This document shows, piece by piece, positions 1-8,119 of a stretch of DNA of 26,773 nucleotides. Source of the stretch: Fomitopsis serialis (taxonomy: Eukaryota; Basidiomycota; Agaricomycetes; Polyporales; Fomitopsidaceae); contig NW_025955451.1 in the NCBI RefSeq assembly GCF_022376445.1, positions 1 to 26,773 of the forward strand. Reading direction: 5' to 3'. The translations under genes and the position numbers were made by a program. Under the pieces are notes generated by a model. That model saw only the letters and a list, made by a program, of their open reading frames with translations, made no database searches and was not told the DNA's origin. Every line of letters begins with the position of its first letter. Positions within the stretch are counted from its first letter, which is position 1.

Positions 1-322
1 CGTACGGCCGTCTCGACAGCTCTTGTTGACGAAAGAAGCAGACACCTAAGTGGCGATGGCAGTACGGAGGCAACTGTACAAAAAGGCTGAGCGTTGCGGT
101 GAAGCAGTGGACAGACGCGTCATGCACGTGGATCCGACTCTTGAGCGCTTCATTGGACATCCAAGCCTCAGCACAAACCGAGTAACTTAAGTAGCAAAGG
201 TCCGACGGACGAGCCAAGTATGATTATTTCCTTACTTACAGTAATGACCAGTAACATGCGCAATCGCCTGCCTGCTCAGGATACGACACCGTACCGCGCA
301 CTGCATCGCAGCGATGGACGTA
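1..322. other. 3' flank of the first F-box gene, no gene seen
   Basis: This stretch lies downstream of the minus-strand F-box gene that ends at 323. I see no open frame of note, no repeat shared with the rest of the window and no RNA gene. Terminator and polyadenylation signals for the F-box gene should lie here, but no clear AATAAA-type signal stands out. Confidence 0.5.
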
Positions 323-1867
323 TCAATTCATGACTCCAGTCATTTTGGCGTGCGGGAACAACGCAGCGATATGGGAAGTGAAGTCTTTCGCCTCCGCCTT
401 GACCGTCCAGCCATCGACGTGCAACTCCTGGAGACCATGCGGATGGAGAGGCGCCGAATCGCTGGTAGGCACATCACCGTCATGATAGACAGGTGGCAAC
501 GTCAGCGACTCCAGGTCGGCGCAGTGTTGCGCAGCGAAGCTGAGGGCATGCAACGAAGGTCGAACGGAAGACGGGCGGTGCCGCAGCTTGAGCTCCCTGA
601 GCTTCGGCCAGCTCTGGGTGATCTGACGGATGTCGTCGTCTGACGTGTCCAGGGCCCACGCGCCGAGTTCGATCTCGACCTTGCGGAGGTTGCCAAGAGC
701 GAGCAAGGGCTGGATGACGGCTATGACTGAGCGTGTCGGACGCGCAGAGGGTCGATTGGAAGTGGAGCCCGTTTTCCTCGAGCTCACTACCAACGTGTGC
801 AGGTGCGGCAGCGTCTCGGCCACCTTGGGCCACAGCGTAGCGGCGGTACGCGCGTCCTCCAGGTGCAAGTGAAGCGTTCCGAGTCTAGGGAGAGCGACTG
901 CGGCGAGGAATGAAGCGCAGGCAGCCGCTTCCGATTCATTGACCACCAACGTCTTTAGAGCCTTGAGCACGGGGCGCTCGCGCGTCTCCGGAAGGCCATA
1001 TAGTATCCGTACGGTGAGAGTCGTGAGGAAACGAACGCGGACGAGTTTGTTGATTAATTTCGTGTTCAGTTGCCAGAACCTTGATATGTCCAATGAACGG
1101 TCGACCGGGGATGACGACGGCGACGACGGAATCTTGGGGAACACGTTCTCGAAACATGGCATTCCCCGCAAAGCAAGGTGCCCCAAACGCGGGGACGCGA
1201 TATAGATACCGTTCAGCAGCATCTGCAGCGCATGGCGGGTCCGATCATCGGACTCATACCGGCGCTCGTAGGGGTTGTCCCGCATGAAGATGGAAAGCCA
1301 GCGCACGGATGGGTGGAGTAGAAAAAGCAGGGACGTGATGAGTGCTGAGTCCTGCGACCATTCGAGCACTTCGAGGTTTGGAAGTATGGGCTGGCCCGCA
1401 CTTTGGATAGAGAGATGGTGGTAGACTGTAGGGTCTACAGGAGCGCGTACCTCGGGGTCAAATTCCCAGGTCTGTGCTCGGCAGCAACGAACAAAGCGGG
1501 CGTAGTACTTAAACCGTTCCCATTCGTCCGCCTGTATGTTGCGATGTAGGACCTAAACAAGCAGTTCAGAATTCGACGCGAAACAACCCTACGATCACGG
1601 TCAAAAAATATTCGCAGTACTCACGTAGACAGGCACCGTCTTTACACTGGATGACAGTAGCTTGACGAGTACCGCGAAAGTTGGTATCTCCCTCCACAGA
1701 ACCCGCGAAGCAGGTTCACGGAAGTGCTTGCAGACACTGGCGGATCGAGCAAGAGAAACAGCGCAAATCCCTTCACGCTCTTGGTCCAAATTCTTCACGT
1801 CAGGCTTTAGCTGTTCGAAGACGTGCAGCAGAATTTCCGGCACGGACAATGCGCGACTGACGGACAT
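323..1867 (-). CDS. F-box / leucine-rich-repeat-like protein (gene 1), two exons
   Basis: Exon 1 runs 1867-1625 (81 codons) and exon 2 runs 1552-323 (409 codons plus stop), giving about 490 residues. The 72-bp intron starts GTGAGT, ends TTTAG and is phase 0. The N-terminus (residues about 5-60) is an F-box: R-A-L-S-V-P-E-I-L-L-H-V-F, then A-R-S-A-x-V-C-K-x-F and L-W-R-x-I. F-box proteins recruit substrates to SCF (Skp1-cullin) ubiquitin ligases; the target is unknown. The rest holds irregular leucine-rich segments and a C-terminal block D-D-D-I-R-Q-I-T-Q-S-W-P-K-L-R found in all four F-box loci here. The start was chosen because MSVSRALS aligns with the starts of the other copies (MSAKRALS, MSVKRALS); an upstream in-frame Met at 1915 is less likely. 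An AT-rich TATA-like stretch lies near 1931-1940. Confidence 0.88.
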
Positions 1868-2224
1868 ATCAGACACGTAGAAGATGGTAGAACGCAGAAC
1901 GAGTCGACAGTTCAACGTTCAACTTCCCCTAATTAATATTCATGGTAGCTAGTGGCGATTGGCGCTCGTCGGCAAAGCTCATGGATTGGCCATGACGAGA
2001 CATAAAATCGTTTCAATTGCCGCAGGCTGGTATTAGGCGCATCCAGCGGCGCGGCATTTATGTACTGCAAGCTCGAACTGGTCGTCGCTTCTAGTGACAT
2101 GGGAGCGGTATCCAGGAAACGGCATGGGAATCGATGCTACCATTCACGACCGATATGCCATACAGCGTCATGTCCCAGACTCCGGCTCAGAGTCTGCCTC
2201 ACATGTGCACTTGTACGACTTAAG

Positions 2225-2335
2225 TAGCTCCTGGGCATAGGCGTATGGTTGCTGCTTACACGGAATAGAACAGTTCGCGCGGAAGCTAAGACCGCAAGCG
2301 AATACAGAAGGCAATACATACTACACTGAGATGTC
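2225..2335 (+). repeat. Dispersed repeat, short copy of the unidentified gene relic
   Basis: The segment around CTAAGACCGCA (about 2290-2300) and its flanks match two other places by eye: about 8575-8650 on the plus strand and about 25320-25390 on the minus strand. The longer copies look like fragments of a protein gene of unknown function. This copy is the shortest and most degraded and lies between F-box gene 1 and the lectin-locus scar. Confidence 0.5.
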
Positions 2336-2359
2336 ACGGTCTGCTTTACGGATGCCCCG

Positions 2360-2474
2360 GACCCCGCTCCGTAACTTGACTGGCCTTCAATGGTGATGAG
2401 ACGCCGTACATGAGGATTCGCGGAACATTTATACAGTGCAGCAACGGTCTCTTCCAAGAACCTGCTATAGCCCA
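2360..2474 (-). repeat. Copy of the 3' flank of lectin gene 1 (inverted)
   Basis: Read on the minus strand from 2474, this stretch begins TGGGCTATAGCAGG and continues through a GTATAAATG core to about 2360. It matches plus-strand 7271-7385, directly downstream of lectin gene 1, with only scattered differences over about 90-110 bp. Here it joins directly to a copy of the sequence that in the lectin locus lies upstream of the TATA box (6549-6564). No lectin coding sequence lies between. Confidence 0.8.
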
Positions 2475-2680
2475 CATCAGCAAATCTGCGCGGGTTCTGA
2501 GGGCGCCTGAGGGATCTGAGGCGTCTGATCCGGTGCCTGAGAGCTCTATCGCATCTGACGCAATCGGGCGTCTATGGCTGCGCCATTCGTCCCTCTCCGT
2601 CTGCTCGTTCCGTGCTCGTTCCCTCAGAGCGACGCAGTCCACTCAGACTCGTCAGACCCGTCAGACCCTCCAGGCGCGAC
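2475..2680 (-). repeat. TCTGA-rich module without a lectin gene
   Basis: The stretch holds at least eight TCTGA/TCAGA pentamers. On the minus strand 2667-2641 reads three consecutive TCTGA units with the same spacing as 6494-6519 upstream of lectin 1. At its end, 2490-2475 (minus) matches 6549-6564 (15 of 16 bases, CGCAGxTTTGCTGATG). About 120 bp of extra sequence lies between these two landmarks compared with the lectin locus. The function is unknown; a regulatory or mobile-element role is possible. Confidence 0.6.
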
Positions 2681-3416
2681 CTCAAGCCACCCACATCGAA
2701 TCTCCCCAAGTCCACTAGGCGCCTGCCCTAAACTGCGCCACGCTGGCACCTCGCCAGAGTCGCCACGTCATCGTTCCCTCGCCTCTCTGTCGTGTTACTC
2801 GCCTTTCAATTCCCCACCTCCTGACTTGTTGCACTGCGCTGTTCGTCGCTGAACACGCAGCGGCTGCAGAAGGGCCTGTCGCGACGCGCGATGCGTCCGG
2901 AAGGGTGCACAAGCGCCGGCTTGCCCGCAGCCACAATGTGCGGCTACGATGCACAGCGAGTGGACACCATCGCGAGGGCCACGCCTCCCACCTCCGCCAT
3001 GCCTCGCTCGCCTCCCTTCTCACTGCCTCATCACTCTTTTACATCTACATACACGACCCTCGGGCAGCCCACAGAATCGCAGTGCATTGGCCTACTGCAT
3101 GCAGATGAGCAGAACATTGCGGGGAGAGGCCGCGCGATCCAGATTATATGCCCAACAGTGTCGCGCGTCGGGTGGACAGCGTTCGGAGGAAGCAGGGCTG
3201 AGACAGAATGAGTAAGTTCCCTTTCCACTCACTCTCCCTCGTTGCCCTGTCATTCATGTACTGTCACCTGTCGCCCGCTACCCGCCGCCGGCTCATACTG
3301 GCAGATGCTGGCTGAGTCACACTCGAAAAAACCCCGCCATGCTTCACCGACATGCACCCCTATACGTCGGTTTTGCGCGCCCACAGCAGTGCTGTAGGTG
3401 GGCTGCCTACCTCGTC
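2681..3416. other. Intergenic, nothing recognised
   Basis: Several overlapping short open frames exist on both strands, but none has a recognisable domain or codon pattern. No shared repeat was noticed apart from the modules on either side. Confidence 0.4.
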
Positions 3417-3720
3417 TCGGACGCACCAAAAGCATTCCGAGGTTGTATACCGCACGTCAGACGACCCCGCGCAAGAGTGAGTTCATCACCTCGTGCTCTA
3501 TGCCCGCCGCCACGTCACCGCCTTCGTTATAAACCATACCTCCACCATCGCGCCACCCCGCCCTCTACGCCTTGCGGACGCACCGAACACATGCCGAGCA
3601 CGAACACAAGACGACCCCGCATCACAGCGGGGGCGTCCATTCACTTCGTACTGCCCTCCCCACCCCCACATCTCTCCTCGCTTACTACCGCCCTCCGGCT
3701 GCCCGCCACACGTCTCGCAC
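3417..3720 (+). repeat. Degenerate repeat block A (two units)
   Basis: Two imperfect units are visible. Each starts with CGGACGCACC (about 3419 and 3572), followed by a CATGCCGAG-like stretch and GACGACCCCGC. Between them lies CGCCACGTCACCGCCTTC (about 3510). The same order of words recurs at 5566-5890. No protein is evident. Confidence 0.55.
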
Positions 3721-3993
3721 GCATCTGAAGTGTGCCGCGGTCTTGGCACAAACAAGTTGAAACAACGGTGATGAGCCCTTAGCTCACCTACCCACCGAAA
3801 ACGCCATTTACGGTCGATACAACGGTACACTAAGTCAGAACGGTCGACGCACTGCCCGTCAGTTCGAGGGAACCGCCCGATGTTCGAAGCTCAAGCGTCG
3901 ATGTTCGGAACCCTTAGCGGCAGAGGCGAGCGGTTTAGAAGCGTCGCTACATTGGTAGGACTCCGGAGCAAGTACATGGCTACGTCAACCTAG
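3721..3993. other. 3' flank of the spliced gene of unknown function
   Basis: No gene is seen. Words such as GATGTTCGAAG and GATGTTCGG (about 3879-3910) echo the TTCGAA-rich stretches further on at 4490-4530 and 5040-5280. This suggests that the whole 3.85-5.3 kb interval shares an origin. Confidence 0.35.
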
Positions 3994-4838
3994 CTAGTGA
4001 CGCCCCCGGCAACTCTCGTATCTATGTCCTCGACCACCACACCCGTGACCTCCACCTCTACCCCTACGAACAGACGGACCGGTGTCGGCGCCACGGTCAG
4101 TGTTGACGCGCTCGAGTAGGCTTTCGAGCAACCCAACGAGGGTGCCGTGCGTGCGGCGCTGGTCGACTGCGATGTTGTGAATTGCTCGACCCATGGCCTC
4201 GAGGTTATCGGGCAGCTGGCGAAAGTCGGACAGGATCAACGACTCGCGCTGATACTGCGGGTTCGCGAGGGGACGACGCTCGGCCTGGTTGACTTGTTCG
4301 AGCAGTACCAAGGTCTCGGACCACGCGATCGTAGGGTAGGGCGAACCTAGGATGTCTCCCTGGTTGCCATCGCGGTGAAAGACCTCGTCGAGGTAACGCA
4401 TCAACTCGTCGATCTCGGGGAACGACCTAGGAGCAGGAAGCGTATCGTTCGCCAGCAGGATGGCCCGGCTACGGGACTCGAACAAGAATCGCTGTTCGAA
4501 GGTCGGTTCGATGGTTCGAACGATAGTCTAAGTTCGGAGGCACGTACGATCATCCAACGGACTCCGTGAGCCCAAGCCAGCCACTCTCCGGGACTGTTGG
4601 CATCGTATCGCGGCTCGACAAGTCCCTCGGTCTTGAGGACCTCTAGGAGGCGGTAGTAGCGGGCAGCATAAGCTTCGGAAGTTGGGTCGAGGTGCGGCAT
4701 GTTCGTGTAAGTCAGGCGAACTCCTGCAGCTGTCTCATATCTTCGAGGACTGTCACCGGATCCGGTTATGACCTTCGCCGTTCGGGGACGGTCGCCCGTT
4801 ATGCGGAACCTGCGGAAGACCGAGTTGGATTCTCTCAT
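3994..4838 (-). CDS. Spliced gene of unknown function with a Gly/Arg/Cys/His-rich tail
   Basis: I do not recognise the family. Two overlapping open frames join cleanly through a 56-bp intron (4547-4492; GTACGT donor, CAG acceptor, phase 0 on both sides). Exon 1 is 4838-4548 (97 codons) and exon 2 is 4491-3994 (165 codons plus stop), about 262 residues. The middle is hydrophilic and probably helical, with G-E-W-L-A-W-A-H-G-V-R-W-M in exon 1 and L-P-E/I-D-E-L-M-R-Y-L-D-E type helices in exon 2. The last 25 or so residues are R-R-G-R-G-G-G-H-G-C-G-G-R-G-H, an RGG-like, possibly nucleic-acid-binding tail. A gag-like retroelement protein is one possibility, but no protease, reverse transcriptase or clear LTR is seen. 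A perfect branch-type TACTAAC lies just before the ATG, so another 5' exon could exist. The alternative is a frameshifted relic. Confidence 0.5.
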
Positions 4839-5035
4839 GTGTTAGTAGGTCCGGGTCGAGCGTTGTGATATTCTCCGATTGGCTACTTTCCTTATCACTT
4901 TCATTCATCATTTCTTATTTCTCTTGGCTCTCTTGGTCTTCGGACCGTATTTTCCTGTATATACTCTGGGACTTGTTCCCCTCGAATCTCAGAGACCCCC
5001 TTACCCTCTCAATCTCACCTCGCACCGGCGAGGTT
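4839..5035 (-). promoter_or_regulatory. Promoter-like stretch with palindromic TATA (GTATATAC)
   Basis: GTATATAC at 4957-4964 is its own reverse complement and lies about 120 bp upstream of the ATG at 4838. The stretch 4866-4950 is strongly CT-rich on the plus strand, so it is GA-rich in the sense of the minus-strand gene. It could drive transcription both ways, but no convincing plus-strand gene follows. Confidence 0.35.
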
Positions 5036-5128
5036 CGTCAGTCAGCCAGTACGTTCGAAGTCAGCAAGTTCGCCAGTCAGTCAGTACGTTCGAAGTCAGT
5101 CAGTCAGTTCGCCAGTACGTCCGCCAGC
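5036..5128 (+). repeat. Tandem repeat with GTACGTTCGAAG core
   Basis: Two units and a partial third are visible. GTACGTTCGAAG occurs at 5049 and 5084 and a variant GTACGTCCG at 5115; GTTCGCCA recurs at 5068 and 5107. The period is 35-39 bp because the number of internal GTCA/CAGT steps varies. Confidence 0.75.
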
Positions 5129-5559
5129 TCGTAGTTGCCCCGAGAGGCTCTACACTTCTTCTCCTGCCGTCGCTCGCCTTCCTTGTCACCGTTCGTTCGA
5201 CACGTCTGTCGAAACTCCCCCTCCTACCTTCGAGGCTTAGCCCTCGTCTTCGAACAGTCTTCGACATCTTCGAAGCTCTCCCACGTCGTTCGGAGTCTTG
5301 TCCGTCCTCCTCCTTCTTACCTAGACCACTGTACAGTCCCCCGTACATCTCATAGACGCAGAGGCCTCGCATACCACTGCTCGACCTCACGGTTGGGTTT
5401 TTGTGTGGCTTTTGTGTTCTTTTCGGTCGCGTCAACGGGCGGCCTGCGGAAGAGCAGGGCCGTCTGTCCGTTTGCCACCACATTCCCAGTCCACCCCGCT
5501 GTCCCAGCGTCCCATGCGTCCCGGCGCGACAACGGGACATCTGGTCGCAAGATCGGGCC
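5129..5559. other. Pyrimidine-rich intergenic stretch, nothing recognised
   Basis: The plus strand remains C/T-rich to about 5330 and carries several CTTCGA words (5229-5275). A 222-codon plus-strand frame beginning at 5135 crosses repeat block B and has a low-complexity Ser/Pro/Arg composition, so I do not treat it as a gene. Confidence 0.4.
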
Positions 5560-5890
5560 CTCCCCGCCACGTCACCGCCTTCTCGCCATGCCTCAGCCCT
5601 CCTACCTCGCCGCCCCGCGCTCTGCAGCTCTCGGACGCGCCAAACGCATGCCGAGCACGCAGCACGTACCCATGACGACCGCGCGGAAGAGTGGGTCGTC
5701 TATTCATGGCCGCCGCTTTCCCGATCGCCACCCTACCATCTCTCGGGCGCGTGCGATACACGCCGAGGACCCACCGCACACGCCAGGCGACCCCGCAAAA
5801 TAACAGAACATGTAGTCACGAGCTTGGGCCCTCCGCGCCACGCCACCGCCTTCCCGCCCTGCCACAGCCCTCCTACATCGCCGCGCCGCC
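5560..5890 (+). repeat. Degenerate repeat block B (two units)
   Basis: CGCCACGTCACCGCCTTC (5566) and CGCCACGCCACCGCCTTC (5838) are each followed by CAGCCCTCCTAC and TCGCCGC words. CTCGGACGCGCC (about 5630) and CTCGGGCGCGTG (about 5736) are each followed by GCCGAG and GACC-CGC words. The word order matches block A at 3417-3720, in the same orientation, so the two blocks flank the 3994-4838 gene as direct repeats. Confidence 0.6.
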
Positions 5891-5920
5891 CTCTACCATG
5901 CGGCCGGTGAGCGTGTGGGC

Positions 5921-6068
5921 GAGCGAGCAAACGGCGGGAGAGCAGGCGAGCGAGCAGACGGCGGGAGAGCGGGCGAGCGAGCAGACGGCGGGAGAGCGGG
6001 TGAGCGAGCAGACGGCGGGCGGGCGAGCGGGCGGGCGAGCGGGCGGGCGAGCGGGCGGGCGGGCGGCG
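5921..6068 (+). repeat. Minisatellite: 27-bp x 4, then 12-bp units
   Basis: GAGCGAGCA recurs at 5921, 5948, 5975 and 6002, an exact 27-bp period with few internal changes. It then passes into three or so copies of a 12-bp GCGGGCGGGCGA unit up to about 6068. Because 27 and 12 are multiples of three, the frame on either strand stays open and gives artefactual repeat proteins. I do not regard those as genes. Confidence 0.9.
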
Positions 6069-6379
6069 AGTACGACTGACGAATGTAAGGTGGGCACGGA
6101 ACAATCGTGGGTGGCCGCGACGGGCAGGGCGCGCGCACCGCACGCCAACCACGAGCACCTACACGACTGCCCATGGATCCACGACCCGGCGTGGGCATCA
6201 GTTCGCCGAACCTCGGCACAATAGCCCGACGCCCAGCAAGTGGAGCATCGTCGGAAACGGCAAGCACAGTGGCGAAGGGAGGGTGGGTATGTGGGTGGAC
6301 AGACAGGTAAGAGCACGATGAGTACTAGCTGGTAGTTTGCAGTGTATTGTATGTACTATTAGTATTACGTTCTGTTACG
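6069..6379. other. Intergenic, nothing recognised
   Basis: This stretch separates the minisatellite from the TCTGA module of lectin gene 1. No gene, RNA or shared repeat was found. Confidence 0.4.
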
Positions 6380-6384
6380 CTCTA

Positions 6385-6564
6385 AGCAGCAGTCTGACGA
6401 CCATCTGAAATGGTCTGAGCGATGGTCTGAAGGCCGTCTGACATCAGAGATAGCTTCTGATGTCAGAAATAATCTCCCGTTGTCAGACGCGAAGTCTGAC
6501 GGGTCTGAGGAGTCTGAGTCAGTACTCTCAGACTGCTTCAGACAAACTCGCAGTTTTGCTGATG
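6385..6564 (+). promoter_or_regulatory. TCTGA-rich module upstream of lectin gene 1
   Basis: About nine TCTGA and five TCAGA pentamers occur in roughly 160 bp, many preceded by G (GTCTGA), mixing direct and inverted orientation. The module ends about 30 bp before the TATA box. A related module without a gene is at 2475-2680. The pentamer density looks like a cluster of transcription-factor sites or the end of a mobile element; no known factor is assigned. Confidence 0.6.
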
Positions 6565-6595
6565 CGCCAGCACCGACAGTGACTCTGCGAACATC

Positions 6596-6602
6596 TATAT
6601 AA
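6596..6602 (+). promoter_or_regulatory. TATA box of lectin gene 1
   Basis: TATATAA lies 239 bp upstream of the lectin ATG. Two predicted 5' UTR introns lie between, so the spliced leader would be short. Transcription should start near 6625-6635. Confidence 0.65.
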
Positions 6603-6654
6603 CGCCGCCTCAGCATTGTGTTGGACCCCAGTGAAGAGTCCCTCCGCCTCCTCG

Positions 6655-6707
6655 GTAAGCACGACAACAACGGGATGCTTGCGTACTCAACTCACAACTC
6701 ACCGTAG
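6655..6707 (+). other. Predicted 5' UTR intron 1 of lectin gene 1
   Basis: This 53-bp interval has donor GTAAGC and acceptor ACCGTAG, with CTCAC-type branch candidates just upstream. Removing it would also remove an upstream ATG at 6674, the only one I see between the likely transcription start and the lectin start codon. The matching acceptor (CACCGTAG) is also visible upstream of lectin gene 2. Confidence 0.5.
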
Positions 6708-6768
6708 CTACACTCTCAGCCAAGTGCATTCGACCTGTTCATCGCAACCGGATCAACCAACGCAATAG

Positions 6769-6829
6769 GTGAGCACCAGCCTTGAACACCGAACCGACCA
6801 CCCGGTACTAACAGTGCCGCACGTCGCAG
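6769..6829 (+). other. Predicted 5' UTR intron 2 of lectin gene 1
   Basis: This 61-bp interval has donor GTGAGC, a perfect TACTAAC branch site at 6806-6812 and acceptor CGCAG, ending five bases before the start codon. The corresponding stretch upstream of lectin gene 2 keeps the donor and a TACTGAC branch but lacks the acceptor. Confidence 0.75.
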
Positions 6830-6834
6830 CCACG

Positions 6835-7260
6835 ATGACCTACACCATCCACGTCCGCATCATCAACGCGAGCCCCAAGGACTTCGCTGTCGTCGAGCAG
6901 ACCGTGTGGTACTACGCCGACGGCGGCGTCTGGACCTATGCCGACGACATCCGCACGCTGACGATGAACGGCAGCGGCACGTCGGGCGTGCTGCGCTTCC
7001 GCGGCTCGGATGGCGAGGAGTTCCTCGTCCCGCTCGGGGTGCACAACTACAAGCGGTGGTGCGACATCGTCCCGGACCTCGCGCCGGGAGACACGGCGAT
7101 GAAGGTCCAGCCCGAGTACTACAACAGCGGCGCGCGCGGGGAGATGCTCTGGAAGCAGCTGGAGGAGATCTCGAAGAAGAGCGCGAAGGGCACCCAGATC
7201 GACGTGAAGTACACGTCCGAGAAGGACACGGTGTTCACCGTCCACATCACGATCGCCTAG
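6835..7260 (+). CDS. Fungal fruit-body lectin, ABL family (lectin 1)
   Basis: The frame encodes 141 residues with no signal peptide, the usual length of the fungal fruit-body lectin family (Agaricus bisporus lectin, Xerocomus lectin and relatives). These are cytosolic proteins with an actinoporin-like beta-sandwich fold that bind the T-antigen disaccharide and GlcNAc, and several act in defence against animals that feed on fungi. Family landmarks are M-T-Y-T at the start, Y-A-D-G-G-V-W, S-G-T-S-G and G-V-H-N-Y-K-R-W-C-D-I-V. Of the sugar-contact residues I recall from the ABL structure, the equivalents of Ala29, His72, Asn73, Asp79, Ile80 and Arg103 are present; Thr82 is Pro and Tyr114 is Ile. 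The ATG at 6835 was chosen because it starts the conserved domain and follows the UTR intron; the open frame upstream to 6769 starts at GTG, which is the splice donor. Lectin 2 is about 80% identical by eye. Confidence 0.93.
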   Translation: MTYTIHVRIINASPKDFAVVEQTVWYYADGGVWTYADDIRTLTMNGSGTSGVLRFRGSDGEEFLVPLGVHNYKRWCDIVPDLAPGDTAMKVQPEYYNSGARGEMLWKQLEEISKKSAKGTQIDVKYTSEKDTVFTVHITIA

Positions 7261-7270
7261 TTGTCGCTAC

Positions 7271-7385
7271 TGGGCTATAGCAGGTTGTTGGAAAAGACCG
7301 TTGCTGCACTGTATAAATGTTGTTCGAGTCCTCATGTACGGTGTCTCATCACCAAAGTTGAATGCCAGTGAATTTACAGAGCGGA
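7271..7385 (+). repeat. 3' flank of lectin gene 1, shared with the scar at 2360-2474
   Basis: Beginning 10 bp after the lectin stop codon, TGGGCTATAGCAGG through TGTATAAATG and CATGTACGG to about 7385 matches the minus strand of 2474-2360. It is not found near lectin 2. It may belong to an older element or to the ancestral lectin transcription unit. Confidence 0.8.
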
Positions 7386-8119
7386 GCATACTGCACAGTT
7401 TACTATCGGACACATGAGCCGTCGCAAAGACGTACGTCCTGTTCATAAGTTCCTCCCGAAATAATCGTGAACGGCCGCAATCCTTGCTATGTACGGGTGC
7501 ATCAACTAAGTACGGAATCATCGATCTCGACGGTCACGCACGACAGTTTCCGAGTCCCACCTCCGCCGTTCGCTTCCTCGCATCGCAATGCTTTGTGACC
7601 CGCTGCAACGCAAATCAATGATGCAGTGCAAATGGACGAACGCGACGCGACACGGGAACGGTGAAGCGAAGCGACCATCAGTGGTGAAGTGGATGAGCCT
7701 TCCAGATAACGAGGTGTCGGGTCAGGTACCGTAGACGAGGCAGCCGTGGCGGCGCGGAACGAGCAGAGACGAGCGGGCAAGGGGCGGGGGCGTGTGCCAG
7801 TGTTTGCCGCGGTAACGTCCTTCGGTGCCATCCCAACACTCTAAGCGTGCAGACACGACGGAGAAAAGGCGGGTGTATGTGGAGAGGCGAAATGTGCATG
7901 CAGGTGGACGTGAACGTGTCGTGGGACTGGATCATTGTGTAAGGAACAGTGCGATGCTAGAGATGGCCAGTCAGGAACACGGTCATCTACCCACAAGACG
8001 AACATACTCACCGGCTAGTGCATTTGCTGTCGGGAAAGGCTGAGGTGAATGGAGTAGGCGGAGTGAGAGCATTTAGAACAATCTAAAATATCGCATGCTG
8101 AGTGGTGTCGGAAACACAG
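7386..8119. other. Intergenic, nothing recognised
   Basis: Short overlapping open frames exist on the minus strand at 7502-7935, without recognisable domains. No shared repeat was noticed. Confidence 0.4.

Noticed and set aside
3850..5400. LTR retrotransposon
   Set aside because: TTCGAA-rich ends and a gag-like protein were considered, but there is no matching LTR pair with TG...CA ends, primer-binding site, protease, reverse transcriptase or integrase.
5135..5803. 222-codon plus-strand open frame
   Set aside because: It runs through repeat block B, has low-complexity Ser/Pro/Arg composition and no recognisable domain; GC-rich repeats explain the lack of stops.
5691..6316. Overlapping open frames on both strands with 9-residue repeats
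   Set aside because: They are read-outs of the 27-bp and 12-bp minisatellite, whose periods are multiples of three.
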